In this document: positions 48,901 through 57,339 of the stretch, in pieces
How the letters are laid out: each line of letters opens with the position of its first letter
How positions within the stretch are numbered: the first letter of the stretch is position 1
Source: an uncultured Treponema sp.
Lineage (GTDB): Bacteria; Spirochaetota; Spirochaetia; Treponematales; Treponemataceae
Reading direction: 5' to 3'
NCBI GenBank assembly: GCA_947177175.1
Contig: CAMWTK010000004.1
Location: 1 to 64,000, forward strand
DNA: 64,000 nucleotides
Translations under genes and position numbers: made by a program
The notes under the pieces: model-generated
Told to the model about the DNA's origin: nothing
Seen by the model: the letters and a program-made list of their open reading frames with translations, nothing else
Database searches by the model: none

Positions 48901-49456
48901 TGGCGTACTGGTGGACGGTCTTGGCAATCACGCCCTCGGCGAATTCCTGCAACCTGCCCGCCTCAGCGAACGCGCGCACGGCGGGATTGTCGCGGTGTGC
49001 GAGGACGAACGGCAGCGCGGTGGCTTTGATGCCGCTTTCGGCATCCGCGCTGCCTTCCGTAAAGTCGGGGCGGATTCCGTAACGGTTCGCCACCTGCCGC
49101 ACGATGCCCGCGCAGTACGAGTCGAATGTCTGGATATGCGTCTCACCGAAGGAATCCAGCGCGTCCTGCGCGCGTTTTTTTTCCGCGTCCGGCGTACCGT
49201 CGTTCTGCGCGAAGAACGCGAGAGTCTGGTAAATGCGCTCGTACATCTCGCCCGCCGCCTTTTTGGTGAACGTAATGGTGAGGATGTTCGGCGCGGGGAT
49301 TGCCTTGCTCATCACGAGCCAGGCGAAGCGCGTGGCGAGCACGTGCGTCTTGCCGCTGCCCGCGCCCGCCGCGACGACGGTGTTCGCGGTGCGGCAGCAG
49401 ACGCGCTTCTGGCGGTCGTCGAGCTTGCGCTCAAGCAAATCGAGGTATTCGTACAT
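45956..49456 (-). CDS. addA: ATP-dependent helicase/nuclease subunit A
   Basis: The 1166-residue protein is a UvrD-type helicase fused to a RecB-family nuclease. Walker A is AAGAGSGKTHVLATRF near residue 29; TITFTKKAAGEMYERI, MIDEFQDNNGDNRDL and GDEKQSIYQFRGADVSVF are helicase motifs; QILTVHKSKGLQYRHVFV follows; the C-terminal nuclease has GTIDALFEREDGTYTIVDYKSDQ. With AddB it processes double-strand breaks for recombination. AGGAGG lies 7 nt before ATG 49456, which overlaps the addB stop (TGATG). Confidence 0.92.
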   Translation of the reverse strand: MYEYLDLLERKLDDRQKRVCCRTANTVVAAGAGSGKTHVLATRFAWLVMSKAIPAPNILTITFTKKAAGEMYERIYQTLAFFAQNDGTPDAEKKRAQDALDSFGETHIQTFDSYCAGIVRQVANRYGIRPDFTEGSADAESGIKATALPFVLAHRDNPAVRAFAEAGRLQEFAEGVIAKTVHQYATVADSDTFFSGWLGTQRQKIGADLAWFITGTGTKPGEFEQAESVATAYDTITESLHDAKPGSYTDSCRRIAECLKRILDGNDEDTATLGDETNRIKAIIGTLPKKGYTPSLRAAVKSLRENTLPYLAALLDYRANDSTIAALFALLDEFHAQVKRQKRISGKLSFGDIQKLALRALREHDDLRTQEYNAYDAIMIDEFQDNNGDNRDLLFLICSKATAGDRPSVDDIERERLFFVGDEKQSIYQFRGADVSVFNALQHAFTRTFGADSVQRMTYNYRSSPALVTSFNRLFGGEHGIFIPPAQNAPDYEAQYTEETKTYDVKNARECPPETLTAANVALHVCLTDDRQIPPDDRDDMLSEKEQHAYFIAQKIAGLHKSGVKYADIAILNKSRTDYGIITKWLNAFGLPYSLDQQKDPFASGLVFDLYNVLRLCVYPSDQNALAAYLTSPFAALGENAVETYLASGCQAAALPADDEKRLRDALGFLARLRKTALCQPLTRTLQTLWYETGYRYETFLSRSTALSAEQFDMLFELARQCDANGKSAAWFVDQLALLKKSSGGEDEELSVQDITYPVEKSDAVQILTVHKSKGLQYRHVFVTGCMSMTARGESDTVFFDNTYGATVRPTKGSENYFVLLQKERAKQKKIAEFRRLLYVAITRAEKSVYVVGSSDAPFLKDQLDHYYPTRQDDPADGHADYAAGAPFDVQLLKPVDRTTARAALTTQTSMRQARADCIARWQDSYAAAPTVTTERDRDLRITPHELESADAPSIPAPKDDPYAAVVNPIIEAYAAKSPSAADAPDTDGDTLRHAVFSYADFGTLAHAYLEASANGIAPQDFDPARRLFKNLKEAETQTMRDVCAAMTAAFARSELGMALQDARAHHRLVKSEYAFRTLIADRALTGTDDALLVTGTIDALFEREDGTYTIVDYKSDQTIRPSQYAAQQACYRTAAARLLGCEERAVRCYLYYLRYDMAVEVTGMR

Positions 49457-52400
49457 CAGCAGTCCTCCTGTCCCGGCATGTCCCGCGCGCCGACGGTGAA
49501 CGTGGTGCGGCAGATGCCGTTGTACGGGCAGGGCGCGCATACTTCGTGCGGCTTCACGTGCACGAACGCCCGCTGTTTTTGGCGGGGATTGACGGGCGAG
49601 AATCGTCCCTGCGCGACGCGCGCGGCAAAATCCCTAACGTACTCGTCGAACAGCCGCACCGTGCCCGCCATGAACACATCGTAGTGCCGCGGGTTCTGCC
49701 TGCCGGATTCTTTTTCGGCTTTGCTCAGCCCTTTGTAGGCGTCAATCGCGCACCGCTTGTCGTCGTCCTTGATCGCGTAGAAATACGCCGCCTCAACCGG
49801 CTTTCCTGCGAGCGTCACGTACATCGGCATCTGGAAGTCGCCAAGCAGCCCATGGTCGTCCTCGGTCAGTGCCTTTGCCCCGGGCAGCGCGCCCGCCGTG
49901 TTCTTGTAGTCCAAAATGACGCAATCGCCGGTCTCCGGGTCGGAAAGCAGGCAGTCGATGCTCCCGCGCAGCGCGATGCCGTCTGCCGCCTGCGCGCACC
50001 GGTCAGTCTCCGCGCCCAGAATGCTGAAGCCGCCGAATCCGCCGATGCCCGAATGGGGATTCGTATCTTCCGGCGCGGGGCGGCTCGGCGTGGCGCACAG
50101 GCGGTGCAGGAAGCGCAGGATGTCGTCCGCGATCAGGTCGCGCTGTGCGTCGAGCGCGCGCAGGACAAGCGGGCTGTCCCTGAAATGCATCGACCTGTCC
50201 TGGATCGCCCGTCCTGCCAGTTCCGTCAGCTCCGTGCGGATCGCATCCTCGCCGTCGAACACTCCGTCCGCGTTCGTCACGGGAAGGCACGTCCCCCCCC
50301 GCGCGCGCATGAACAGCTCGAGCACCTTGTGGTTGACGTTCCCCATGTCGAACGCCTGCATGAGGTTCGTGTCCAGCGATTCCTCGCGCAGCCCGAGCAC
50401 CCGGCCGAGCACCCATTTGCGGGGGCAGGGGTAGAACAGCCGTAGGTCGCTCTGCGTCACCACGATGCCCGTGCCCCGGTCGTCCGAAATCTTCGCGCGG
50501 ACTTTCTCCGTGAGCGCGTCCCCCGCCGTAGCGGGCAGCCGCTCCTCAAAATGCCGCGTCCGTTCCGCCCATGCCACGAACGACGAACGCTGCAATGCCG
50601 TGATGCCGGGCGTTCCCGCCTGCGGCGGTCGGGCTATCCGCGGTTCCGCTGACGCTCCATTGCCGTGCGGCAACGCGGGCGCGCCGCTCCTATCCCTAAC
50701 GCGCTGACGCTCCTGCACGAAAAAATCCGTTCCGTCCAGCTCCGCGCGCGGCGCGTCGTTTTTTTCGACGGCAAGCGCGCTGTGCGCGATCGCGAATCCC
50801 GCGAACGTCTCTTCCGCGCAGGAAAAATACACGTCGTCGCCCGCGGATTTCGCGTACAGCCGCAGGAACGCCGCGGAGACGTTCGTACTTTTGTCCGCCT
50901 CCACGCCCAGGAACAGCTTCCGTTTTTCCGCGTGCAGGAATCCGAGTTTTTTGTACGACACATCAAGGTTTTTCTGGCTCGCGTCAATCACGAACTGGCA
51001 GGCAATCTGCGCCGCCGCCGAAAGCCGGTACGGGAACAGCGAGATGCCGTCCAGTTTCTCCTGCGGGCGGTAGGTCTTTGCGTTCAGCTCGTTCAGGAAA
51101 AACGCGAACGGCTGTGCCGTCTTCAACCCGAGCCGCTCCGCGTAGCGCGCTTCAATGTCGATGATGTCGTTCAGTTCGCTCAGGCAGCGGCCGAGGATAT
51201 TGTTCGCGTCCGTCGTAAAATGCCGGTCGTCCAGAAACTGCTGCCGGAAGATGAGCCACGCCGTGTGCAGCGCGCCGAACGTCGCCGCCTCGCACAGCCG
51301 CGTGACCTCATGCTTCAGGCTCTGGTAGAACGCCAGCTCGCGCACGTCCGTCGCGATGGGGCGCATCGCCTCGATCCAGCTGTCAACCTGCGTGCCGCCG
51401 TCCTCGTAGCCACAGACGGTGCGGAGTCGGTTTCCCTCGCGGATCAGGTTTTCCCTGACTTCCGTGATGTCGGCTTTCCAGGGCACGTATTCGTTCTGCA
51501 ACAGCGCGCGCACGCTGTCGTAGGAGAAGTGGCTCGCGTAGCAGTCATGTATCTGGCTGAAAATCATGCCCGCGCAGTTTTTGGTGAGCGGCTCGCCCGA
51601 GCGGATGTTCACGGGAATGCAGTACAGCGCGCACTCGCGCCTGATATATGGGCGGTAGGTCTCCAAATCGGGGACGCTCACCGCGATGTCCGTCCAGCGT
51701 ACGCCGCGCTCGTGCAGTTCGCGCAGGCGCAGCAGAAGTCGGCGCAGTTCAGTGCGCGAATCGGGGAATCGGTAGGCGCGGGGGCGGAACGCGGCGGCTT
51801 CTTGCAGCGTCACGGCGATTACGTTGGCCGCGCCGGAAAGGGCCTCCTCATAGTCGCAGAAGTCCTCGAGCAGTTCGGGAAAGAAAATCACGATCGTCCG
51901 TTCCTGCTCCACATATTCCGGCGTGAGCCATGCCGGCTCAAAAAAGCCGTTCGCCGTCAGGAATGCGTCGTACCGTGCGAACAGCGCGGCATAGTCGCGG
52001 TTCTCGCCGTCCGGGTCGGTTGCTGCGGTCAGCTTGTGGGACGCGAGGTAGGCTTCGTATTTTTCATGCCACAGCTTGAGCGACGGCAGGATTCCGGCGA
52101 GCCAGTCCGTGAACGCGAACGCCGTTTCCGCGTCGTCGGCGGGGACAATGCCGGTGATGAACCGCTCGCGCACGTTCTGCTGCATCAGGTTGCGGACGAA
52201 CAGCTTGCGCAGCAGGGCGGGAATGCATGTCTTTTCCTGCATGCTGCCCGCAAGGTACGCGCCCTTGAACGCGTCCCACGCGGTAAAGTCCTCCAGCGCG
52301 ACCGCCTGCGCGCCCGATTCGGCAGGATTGCGTGCCGCCCATGCCGACCAGGAGTCCGCCGCGATGTCCGTCGGAAACACGAACAGCGGGTGCTCGGCAC

Positions 52401-52473
52401 GGGCTGCCTTGCGGCGCAGGTGGTCGGCGAGTATCTGCGGAATGTCGTCCGCGTCGGCAGGGAAGAATCGCAT
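49456..52473 (-). CDS. addB: ATP-dependent nuclease subunit B
   Basis: The 1005-residue protein has an inactivated helicase-like N-terminus without a Walker A, and a C-terminal PD-(D/E)XK nuclease (LRGSIDCLLSDPETGDCVILDYKNT near 820). The iron-sulfur cysteines are placed as in AddB: one in FYPCPRKW and CX2CX5C near the C-terminus (CAPCPYNGIC). ATG 52473 is 6 nt after TATAGT, and the longer frame start would lie in the promoter. Confidence 0.85.
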   Translation of the reverse strand: MRFFPADADDIPQILADHLRRKAARAEHPLFVFPTDIAADSWSAWAARNPAESGAQAVALEDFTAWDAFKGAYLAGSMQEKTCIPALLRKLFVRNLMQQNVRERFITGIVPADDAETAFAFTDWLAGILPSLKLWHEKYEAYLASHKLTAATDPDGENRDYAALFARYDAFLTANGFFEPAWLTPEYVEQERTIVIFFPELLEDFCDYEEALSGAANVIAVTLQEAAAFRPRAYRFPDSRTELRRLLLRLRELHERGVRWTDIAVSVPDLETYRPYIRRECALYCIPVNIRSGEPLTKNCAGMIFSQIHDCYASHFSYDSVRALLQNEYVPWKADITEVRENLIREGNRLRTVCGYEDGGTQVDSWIEAMRPIATDVRELAFYQSLKHEVTRLCEAATFGALHTAWLIFRQQFLDDRHFTTDANNILGRCLSELNDIIDIEARYAERLGLKTAQPFAFFLNELNAKTYRPQEKLDGISLFPYRLSAAAQIACQFVIDASQKNLDVSYKKLGFLHAEKRKLFLGVEADKSTNVSAAFLRLYAKSAGDDVYFSCAEETFAGFAIAHSALAVEKNDAPRAELDGTDFFVQERQRVRDRSGAPALPHGNGASAEPRIARPPQAGTPGITALQRSSFVAWAERTRHFEERLPATAGDALTEKVRAKISDDRGTGIVVTQSDLRLFYPCPRKWVLGRVLGLREESLDTNLMQAFDMGNVNHKVLELFMRARGGTCLPVTNADGVFDGEDAIRTELTELAGRAIQDRSMHFRDSPLVLRALDAQRDLIADDILRFLHRLCATPSRPAPEDTNPHSGIGGFGGFSILGAETDRCAQAADGIALRGSIDCLLSDPETGDCVILDYKNTAGALPGAKALTEDDHGLLGDFQMPMYVTLAGKPVEAAYFYAIKDDDKRCAIDAYKGLSKAEKESGRQNPRHYDVFMAGTVRLFDEYVRDFAARVAQGRFSPVNPRQKQRAFVHVKPHEVCAPCPYNGICRTTFTVGARDMPGQEDC

Positions 52474-52479
52474 GGGAAT

Positions 52480-52509
52480 ACTATAATAGAAAACGAAGCG
52501 GAATGTCAA
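52480..52509 (-). promoter_or_regulatory. addB-addA promoter, leaderless
   Basis: Leftward, perfect TTGACA (52504-52509), an 18-bp spacer and TATAGT (52480-52485); the hexamer ends 6 nt before the start codon. This is the best-matching example of the leaderless arrangement. Confidence 0.75.
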
Positions 52510-52574
52510 AACCGTAGACTTTTTTGCCGTTTTATTTTATCATAAATTGAAATTTTATTGGCACGGGGATTATT

Positions 52575-55500
52575 GTGTACAAGCCAGTTGACGCAAAGGT
52601 CGATTTTCCTCAGCAGGAAGAGGAAATGTTACGGTTTTGGGAGGCGCACGACACGTTCAAAAAGTCGGTCGCGCAGCGCGAGGGCGGCGAGGAATTCATT
52701 TTTTTTGACGGTCCGCCGTTCGCCACGGGACTGCCGCATTTCGGGCATTTCATCCCTTCGACCATAAAGGACATTATCCCGCGGTACCAGACGATGAAGG
52801 GCAAGAAAGTGGACCGCCGATTCGGCTGGGACTGCCACGGTCTGCCCGTCGAAAACCTGATCGAAAAAGAACTCGGCATCAACTCAAAGCATGAGATTGA
52901 GGCGTACGGCGTGGCGAATTTCAACGACAAGTGCCGCGCGTCCGTCCTCAAATACACGAACGAATGGCGCAAGACGATTACGCGCATGGGGCGGTGGGTC
53001 GATTTTGACAACGACTACAAGACCATGCAGCCCGATTTCATGGAGTCGATTTGGTGGGTCGCCAAGTCGCTGTGGGACAAGGGGCTGATATACGAGGGAA
53101 AATATATCCTGCCGTACTGCCCGCGCTGCGCCACGGTGCTTTCCACCCACGAGCTTGCGCAGGGCTACAAGGAAAAGCAGGATCCCGCCGTTACGGTTCG
53201 CTTTAAGGTGACCAAAGCCCCGCCCGCGATTGCGGATGCCGGCATGGCGGACGGCAGGACGTATTTCCTTGCCTGGACGACCACGCCCTGGACGCTCCCG
53301 TCGAACCTGGGGCTGTGCATGGGACCTGACATCGACTACGTGAAGGTCGCGGACAAGGCGACCGGCGCCCGCTATATCCTTGCCGAGAGCCGCCTTTCCG
53401 CCTATTACAAGAGCGCGGACGACTACGAGGTTCTGTACCGGCACAAGGGCGCGGACTTTTTGGGCGCGGAATACGAGCCGCTGTTCCCGTATTTCGCGGC
53501 GCTCAAGGATGCCGCTACGTGCGAGCAGCAGAGCGGACAGCATTGCGAGCGGGGCGCGTTCCGCCTGTTCAATGCGGATTATGTTTCGACCGAGGACGGC
53601 ACGGGCATCGTGCACATCGCGCCCGCGTTCGGCGAGGATGACAGCAAGGTGTTCGCGGGGACGGGCGTTCCGTTCGTCGAGCCGATTGACGCAGAGTGCC
53701 GGTTTACGGCGGAAGTCCCGGACTATGCCGGCGTGTTCGTCAAGGATGCCGACAAGGCCATCATGGAGCGGCTCAAAAAAGAGGGCAAGCTTGTCAGGCG
53801 CGACACGGTGCTGCACCAGTATCCGCACTGCTGGCGGTGCGGCTCGCCGCTCATCTACCGCGGCATCGGTTCCTGGTTCGTCAGGGTCGCTGACCAGCAC
53901 GAGCGGCTGTTGCGGGCGAACAGCCAGATTCAGTGGCAGCCCGCGCACATCAAGGACGGCCGCTTCGGCAAATGGCTGGCGGGCAGCCGCGACTGGGCAA
54001 TCAGCCGCAACCGCTACTGGGGAAACCCGATTCCGATCTGGAAATGCGCTGACTGCGGCGCAAAAATCTGTATCGGCAGCCGCGCCGAGCTGAAAGAGAA
54101 GAGCGGCGTTGATTTAGACGATTTGCACAAGCAGTTCGTCGATGCAGTCACCATTCCGTGTTCCTGCGGCGGCACGATGCGCCGTATTCCCGAAGTGTTC
54201 GACTGCTGGTTCGAGTCCGGCTCCATGCCGTATGCGCAGCAGCATTATCCGTTTGAGAACAAGGCGTATTTTGAGCGGCATTTCCCCGCCGACTTCATTT
54301 CGGAGGGGCTTGACCAGACGCGGGGCTGGTTCTATACGCTCACGGTTCTTGCGGCGGAGCTGTTCGACAAGCCCGCGTTCAAGCACTGTATCGTGAGCGG
54401 GCTGATGCTGGCGGAAGACGGGCGCAAGATGAGCAAGTCGCTCAAGAACTACACCGATCCTATCGACGCAATCAATATGTTCGGCGCGGACGCGATTCGC
54501 CTGTTCCTCACGCATTCGGCAGTCGTCAAGGCGGACGATTTGCGCTACAGCGACAACGGAGTCCGCGAGGTGCTGAAGAACGTGCTTATCCCGCTGTGGA
54601 GCGGCTATTCGTTCTTCGTCACGTACGCGAACATCGACGGCTATACCGCGAAAGGCACGGTGTTTGCCGGTCAGCAGCCGACGAATCCGCTCGATGCCTG
54701 GATTGTATCGATTACGCAGAAAATGATTGCGGATGTCACCGCCGCGCTCGACGATTACGATTTGAGCACGGCAATCGACCCGCTCGTCAATTTTATCGAC
54801 CAGCTCAACAACTGGTATATCCGCCGGTCGCGCCGCCGTTTCTGGAAAAGCGGGAACGACGACGACAAAACCGGGGCGTATGAGTCGCTGTACTACGCGC
54901 TCAAGTCGTTCTCATTGGTCGCCGCGCCGTTCATTCCGTTCGTCACGGAGAGCATGTGGCAGAACCTGCGCATGGACGGCGACGCGGAATCGGTGCACCT
55001 GGCGGACTTCCCCATATACCGCGCGTCGCTGCGGGACGAAAAACTGGAATTCCGTATGAGCACCGTGCAGAAGGCGGTCTCAATGGGGCGGAGCCTGCGC
55101 AACCAGTTCAACCTGAAAAACCGCCAGCCGCTTGCCGCCACGCAGCTGGTAACGCGCAATGCCGAGGAGCGCAAAGTGCTTGAGGGCATGATCGACACGA
55201 TTCGCGAGGAGCTGAACGTCAAGGAAGTCATTTTCCACGAGCGCGAGGACGAGCTGGTCGAATACAGCGCGAAGGCGAATTTCCGCAGCCTCGGAAAGGA
55301 GCTTGGCGCAAAGATGAAGGCCGCCGCCGCAAAGATTGCCGCGCTCAAGAATCAGGCGATTGCGGACATCATCAGCGGGAAGCGCGTGACGATTGATGTG
55401 GACGGGCAGCCGGTCGCGCTGGATGCCGAGAAAATCATCGTCGAGCGGATTGAGAAAGAAGACCTCAAAATCGTCAATGACGGCACGCTCACGGTGGGGC

Positions 55501-55781
55501 TTGACACCAAGGTGACCGACGAACTGAAAAAAGAGGGCTACGTGCGCGATTTGATTCGCGGCATTCAGAACCTGCGCAAGGAAAGCGGATTCGCGGTGAC
55601 CGACCGTATCCGACTGACCGTCTCCGGCGATGCGGATTTGCGGGATGCGTTCGACACGTTCCGCGCGTTCATCGCGGGCGAGACGCTTGCTTCCGAGCAG
55701 GAATGGAAAGCGTCGGTCGAAAACCCGACGCTTGTCGAGGCCGACGACAAGACTTGGAGCATCGCCATTGAGAAACGCTAG
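52575..55781 (+). CDS. ileS: Isoleucyl-tRNA synthetase, eukaryote-like type
   Basis: The 1068-residue class I synthetase has the HIGH-type signature HFGHF near residue 54, GWDCHGLPVE, the editing domain TTTPWTLPSNLG near 235, and KMSKSLKNY near 620. Length and C-terminal extension match the long eukaryote-like IleRS typical of spirochetes, which is usually insensitive to mupirocin. GTG 52575 begins YKPVDAKVDFPQQEE; GGGG lies 5-8 nt upstream. The 65 bp before it are AT-rich without a confident promoter. Confidence 0.93.
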   Translation: MYKPVDAKVDFPQQEEEMLRFWEAHDTFKKSVAQREGGEEFIFFDGPPFATGLPHFGHFIPSTIKDIIPRYQTMKGKKVDRRFGWDCHGLPVENLIEKELGINSKHEIEAYGVANFNDKCRASVLKYTNEWRKTITRMGRWVDFDNDYKTMQPDFMESIWWVAKSLWDKGLIYEGKYILPYCPRCATVLSTHELAQGYKEKQDPAVTVRFKVTKAPPAIADAGMADGRTYFLAWTTTPWTLPSNLGLCMGPDIDYVKVADKATGARYILAESRLSAYYKSADDYEVLYRHKGADFLGAEYEPLFPYFAALKDAATCEQQSGQHCERGAFRLFNADYVSTEDGTGIVHIAPAFGEDDSKVFAGTGVPFVEPIDAECRFTAEVPDYAGVFVKDADKAIMERLKKEGKLVRRDTVLHQYPHCWRCGSPLIYRGIGSWFVRVADQHERLLRANSQIQWQPAHIKDGRFGKWLAGSRDWAISRNRYWGNPIPIWKCADCGAKICIGSRAELKEKSGVDLDDLHKQFVDAVTIPCSCGGTMRRIPEVFDCWFESGSMPYAQQHYPFENKAYFERHFPADFISEGLDQTRGWFYTLTVLAAELFDKPAFKHCIVSGLMLAEDGRKMSKSLKNYTDPIDAINMFGADAIRLFLTHSAVVKADDLRYSDNGVREVLKNVLIPLWSGYSFFVTYANIDGYTAKGTVFAGQQPTNPLDAWIVSITQKMIADVTAALDDYDLSTAIDPLVNFIDQLNNWYIRRSRRRFWKSGNDDDKTGAYESLYYALKSFSLVAAPFIPFVTESMWQNLRMDGDAESVHLADFPIYRASLRDEKLEFRMSTVQKAVSMGRSLRNQFNLKNRQPLAATQLVTRNAEERKVLEGMIDTIREELNVKEVIFHEREDELVEYSAKANFRSLGKELGAKMKAAAAKIAALKNQAIADIISGKRVTIDVDGQPVALDAEKIIVERIEKEDLKIVNDGTLTVGLDTKVTDELKKEGYVRDLIRGIQNLRKESGFAVTDRIRLTVSGDADLRDAFDTFRAFIAGETLASEQEWKASVENPTLVEADDKTWSIAIEKR

Positions 55782-56652
55782 CCTGTGCGGCGCGCTTGCC
55801 GCGTGTGTTGCGCTGTTTTTTGGCTGTGCGTCCGCGCCGCACCCCGCCGCCGTTGACCCGCTCGCGCTCATCGACCGTGATGCCGCGCTGTACCTGTCCA
55901 TTCCCGCGCAGAGTCATCTGCCGCTGGTGACCAAGGTGCTTGCCCGGATTGGCGGCATGGACGAAAAGGACGCGGAAAAAATTGCCGTGCGTACGCAGAA
56001 CATTTACATTGCCGAAGAATCCACGCGCGCGCGGACGCTGCTCCAGCTTGCGGCGACCGGCTCGTTTCCGTCGGCACTGGCAAAGCTCGCGCTCACGCCG
56101 CGCAACGGTTGGCTTTCGCAGACGGCGGAGGGGCTTTCGTTGCCGTACACATATTATCAGCACACGTCGTCGCCGGTGCAGGTTTCCCTGCCGTCCTCGG
56201 CGAACGCGCTGGTGTCGTATGCGGTCGAGCCGCAGCTCGCGCTGTACGATGCTGCCCTTGCCGCGCCGGACGCGGGCGGCATTCCGGATGGCTTTGACCG
56301 GGCTGCCTACGAATTCCTGACGACCGGCAATCCCGATGACATTCGTTTTTACGAGCGCAAGGCGGATGCTTTTTTTCAGGACATCGTGGGTGTCAACCTG
56401 CGGCTGCCGCTTTTGGCGGTGAGCGGCGTGCTGGAGCATTCCAAGAAAACGGACGACCAGTATTACGTCACGCTCATGCTGGATGTCGCCGAGGAGGGCG
56501 CGACTCCGGCAAAGATGAAGGCACTGCTCTCAAGCATCAAAATCGCGCTGTTCGGCATTCCGGCGAAGGTCACGCAGACGGGCGCGCGGCGCATTACGAT
56601 CGTGGATCTGGAAATCAGCAAAGAGATGCTGCTCGGCACGATTGCGTGGTAG
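55768..56652 (+). CDS. Lipoprotein of unknown function
   Basis: The 294-residue product begins at TTG 55768, overlapping the ileS stop by 14 bases, and has a lipoprotein signal (LCGALAACVALFFGC, lipid attachment at the Cys near residue 20). The body alternates strands and helices (DPLALIDRDAALYLSIP, RITIVDLEISKEMLLG). I do not recognise a family. It is in an operon with ileS and a TPR lipoprotein. Confidence 0.65.
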   Translation: MRNASLCGALAACVALFFGCASAPHPAAVDPLALIDRDAALYLSIPAQSHLPLVTKVLARIGGMDEKDAEKIAVRTQNIYIAEESTRARTLLQLAATGSFPSALAKLALTPRNGWLSQTAEGLSLPYTYYQHTSSPVQVSLPSSANALVSYAVEPQLALYDAALAAPDAGGIPDGFDRAAYEFLTTGNPDDIRFYERKADAFFQDIVGVNLRLPLLAVSGVLEHSKKTDDQYYVTLMLDVAEEGATPAKMKALLSSIKIALFGIPAKVTQTGARRITIVDLEISKEMLLGTIAW

Positions 56653-56655
56653 GTC

Positions 56656-57318
56656 ATGGAACGGACGGACGGCAAGGCGGGGCGAAAAAGCGTCCTGGGC
56701 GTGTTTTTGTGCGGGACGCTTGCGCTGCTCGCGGGCGGCTGTGCGGCGAGCGGTGGGATGCTCGTGCCGGGGCAGCAGAAAATCATCCTGCAAAATCTCG
56801 CGGTCGAATATTATACCGTTGCCGAAGCCTATGCGGGCGTGCAGAATTATGCCAAGGCGGCGGAATATTACCAGCGCGCCATGCGCGACGAAACGCTGTA
56901 TCTGACGGCGTATTACAAGCTGGCTCGTTCCTACGCGCTCGCCAAGGACTGGGACAATGCGCTGCCGATTTATGCGGACTTGCTTTCGAGGGATCCCGAA
57001 AACGCTGAGCTTGCCGCGTCGTGCGCGTACATTTTGGCGATGAGCGGCGATACCGACGAGGCGTTCAGGCAATATCAGGAGTTGATCGCGAAAAATCCCA
57101 ACGAGCAGTCGTTTCTGGAAAACTACGTGGCATTGCTGGTCGATAGCGGCCGCGGCGAACTTGCCGAAGCGCAGTTTTTCCTGCTGAAAGAGCAATTCCC
57201 CGACAGCAAGATGATTTCGTCGCTCGCGCCCAAAATCGCCGAGCTGGTGGACAATCCCGACCCGAACGCCGCGCAGGCGGCGGAATCTGCCAAAACGAAC
57301 GGAACGCAAGCCCCATGA
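56656..57318 (+). CDS. TPR-repeat lipoprotein
   Basis: The 220-residue protein has a lipobox (LALLAGGC) and four to five TPR units: VAEAYAGVQNYAKAAEYYQRAMRDE, YKLARSYALAKDWDNALPIYADLLSRDPEN, AYILAMSGDTDEAFRQYQELIAKNPNE and a fourth at about 145-175. Anchored in a membrane facing the periplasm, it probably scaffolds an envelope complex. It is three bases after the previous lipoprotein gene. It converges on the next gene. Confidence 0.8.
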   Translation: MERTDGKAGRKSVLGVFLCGTLALLAGGCAASGGMLVPGQQKIILQNLAVEYYTVAEAYAGVQNYAKAAEYYQRAMRDETLYLTAYYKLARSYALAKDWDNALPIYADLLSRDPENAELAASCAYILAMSGDTDEAFRQYQELIAKNPNEQSFLENYVALLVDSGRGELAEAQFFLLKEQFPDSKMISSLAPKIAELVDNPDPNAAQAAESAKTNGTQAP

Positions 57319-57339
57319 CGGCATTCCGCGCCGGGGCGG

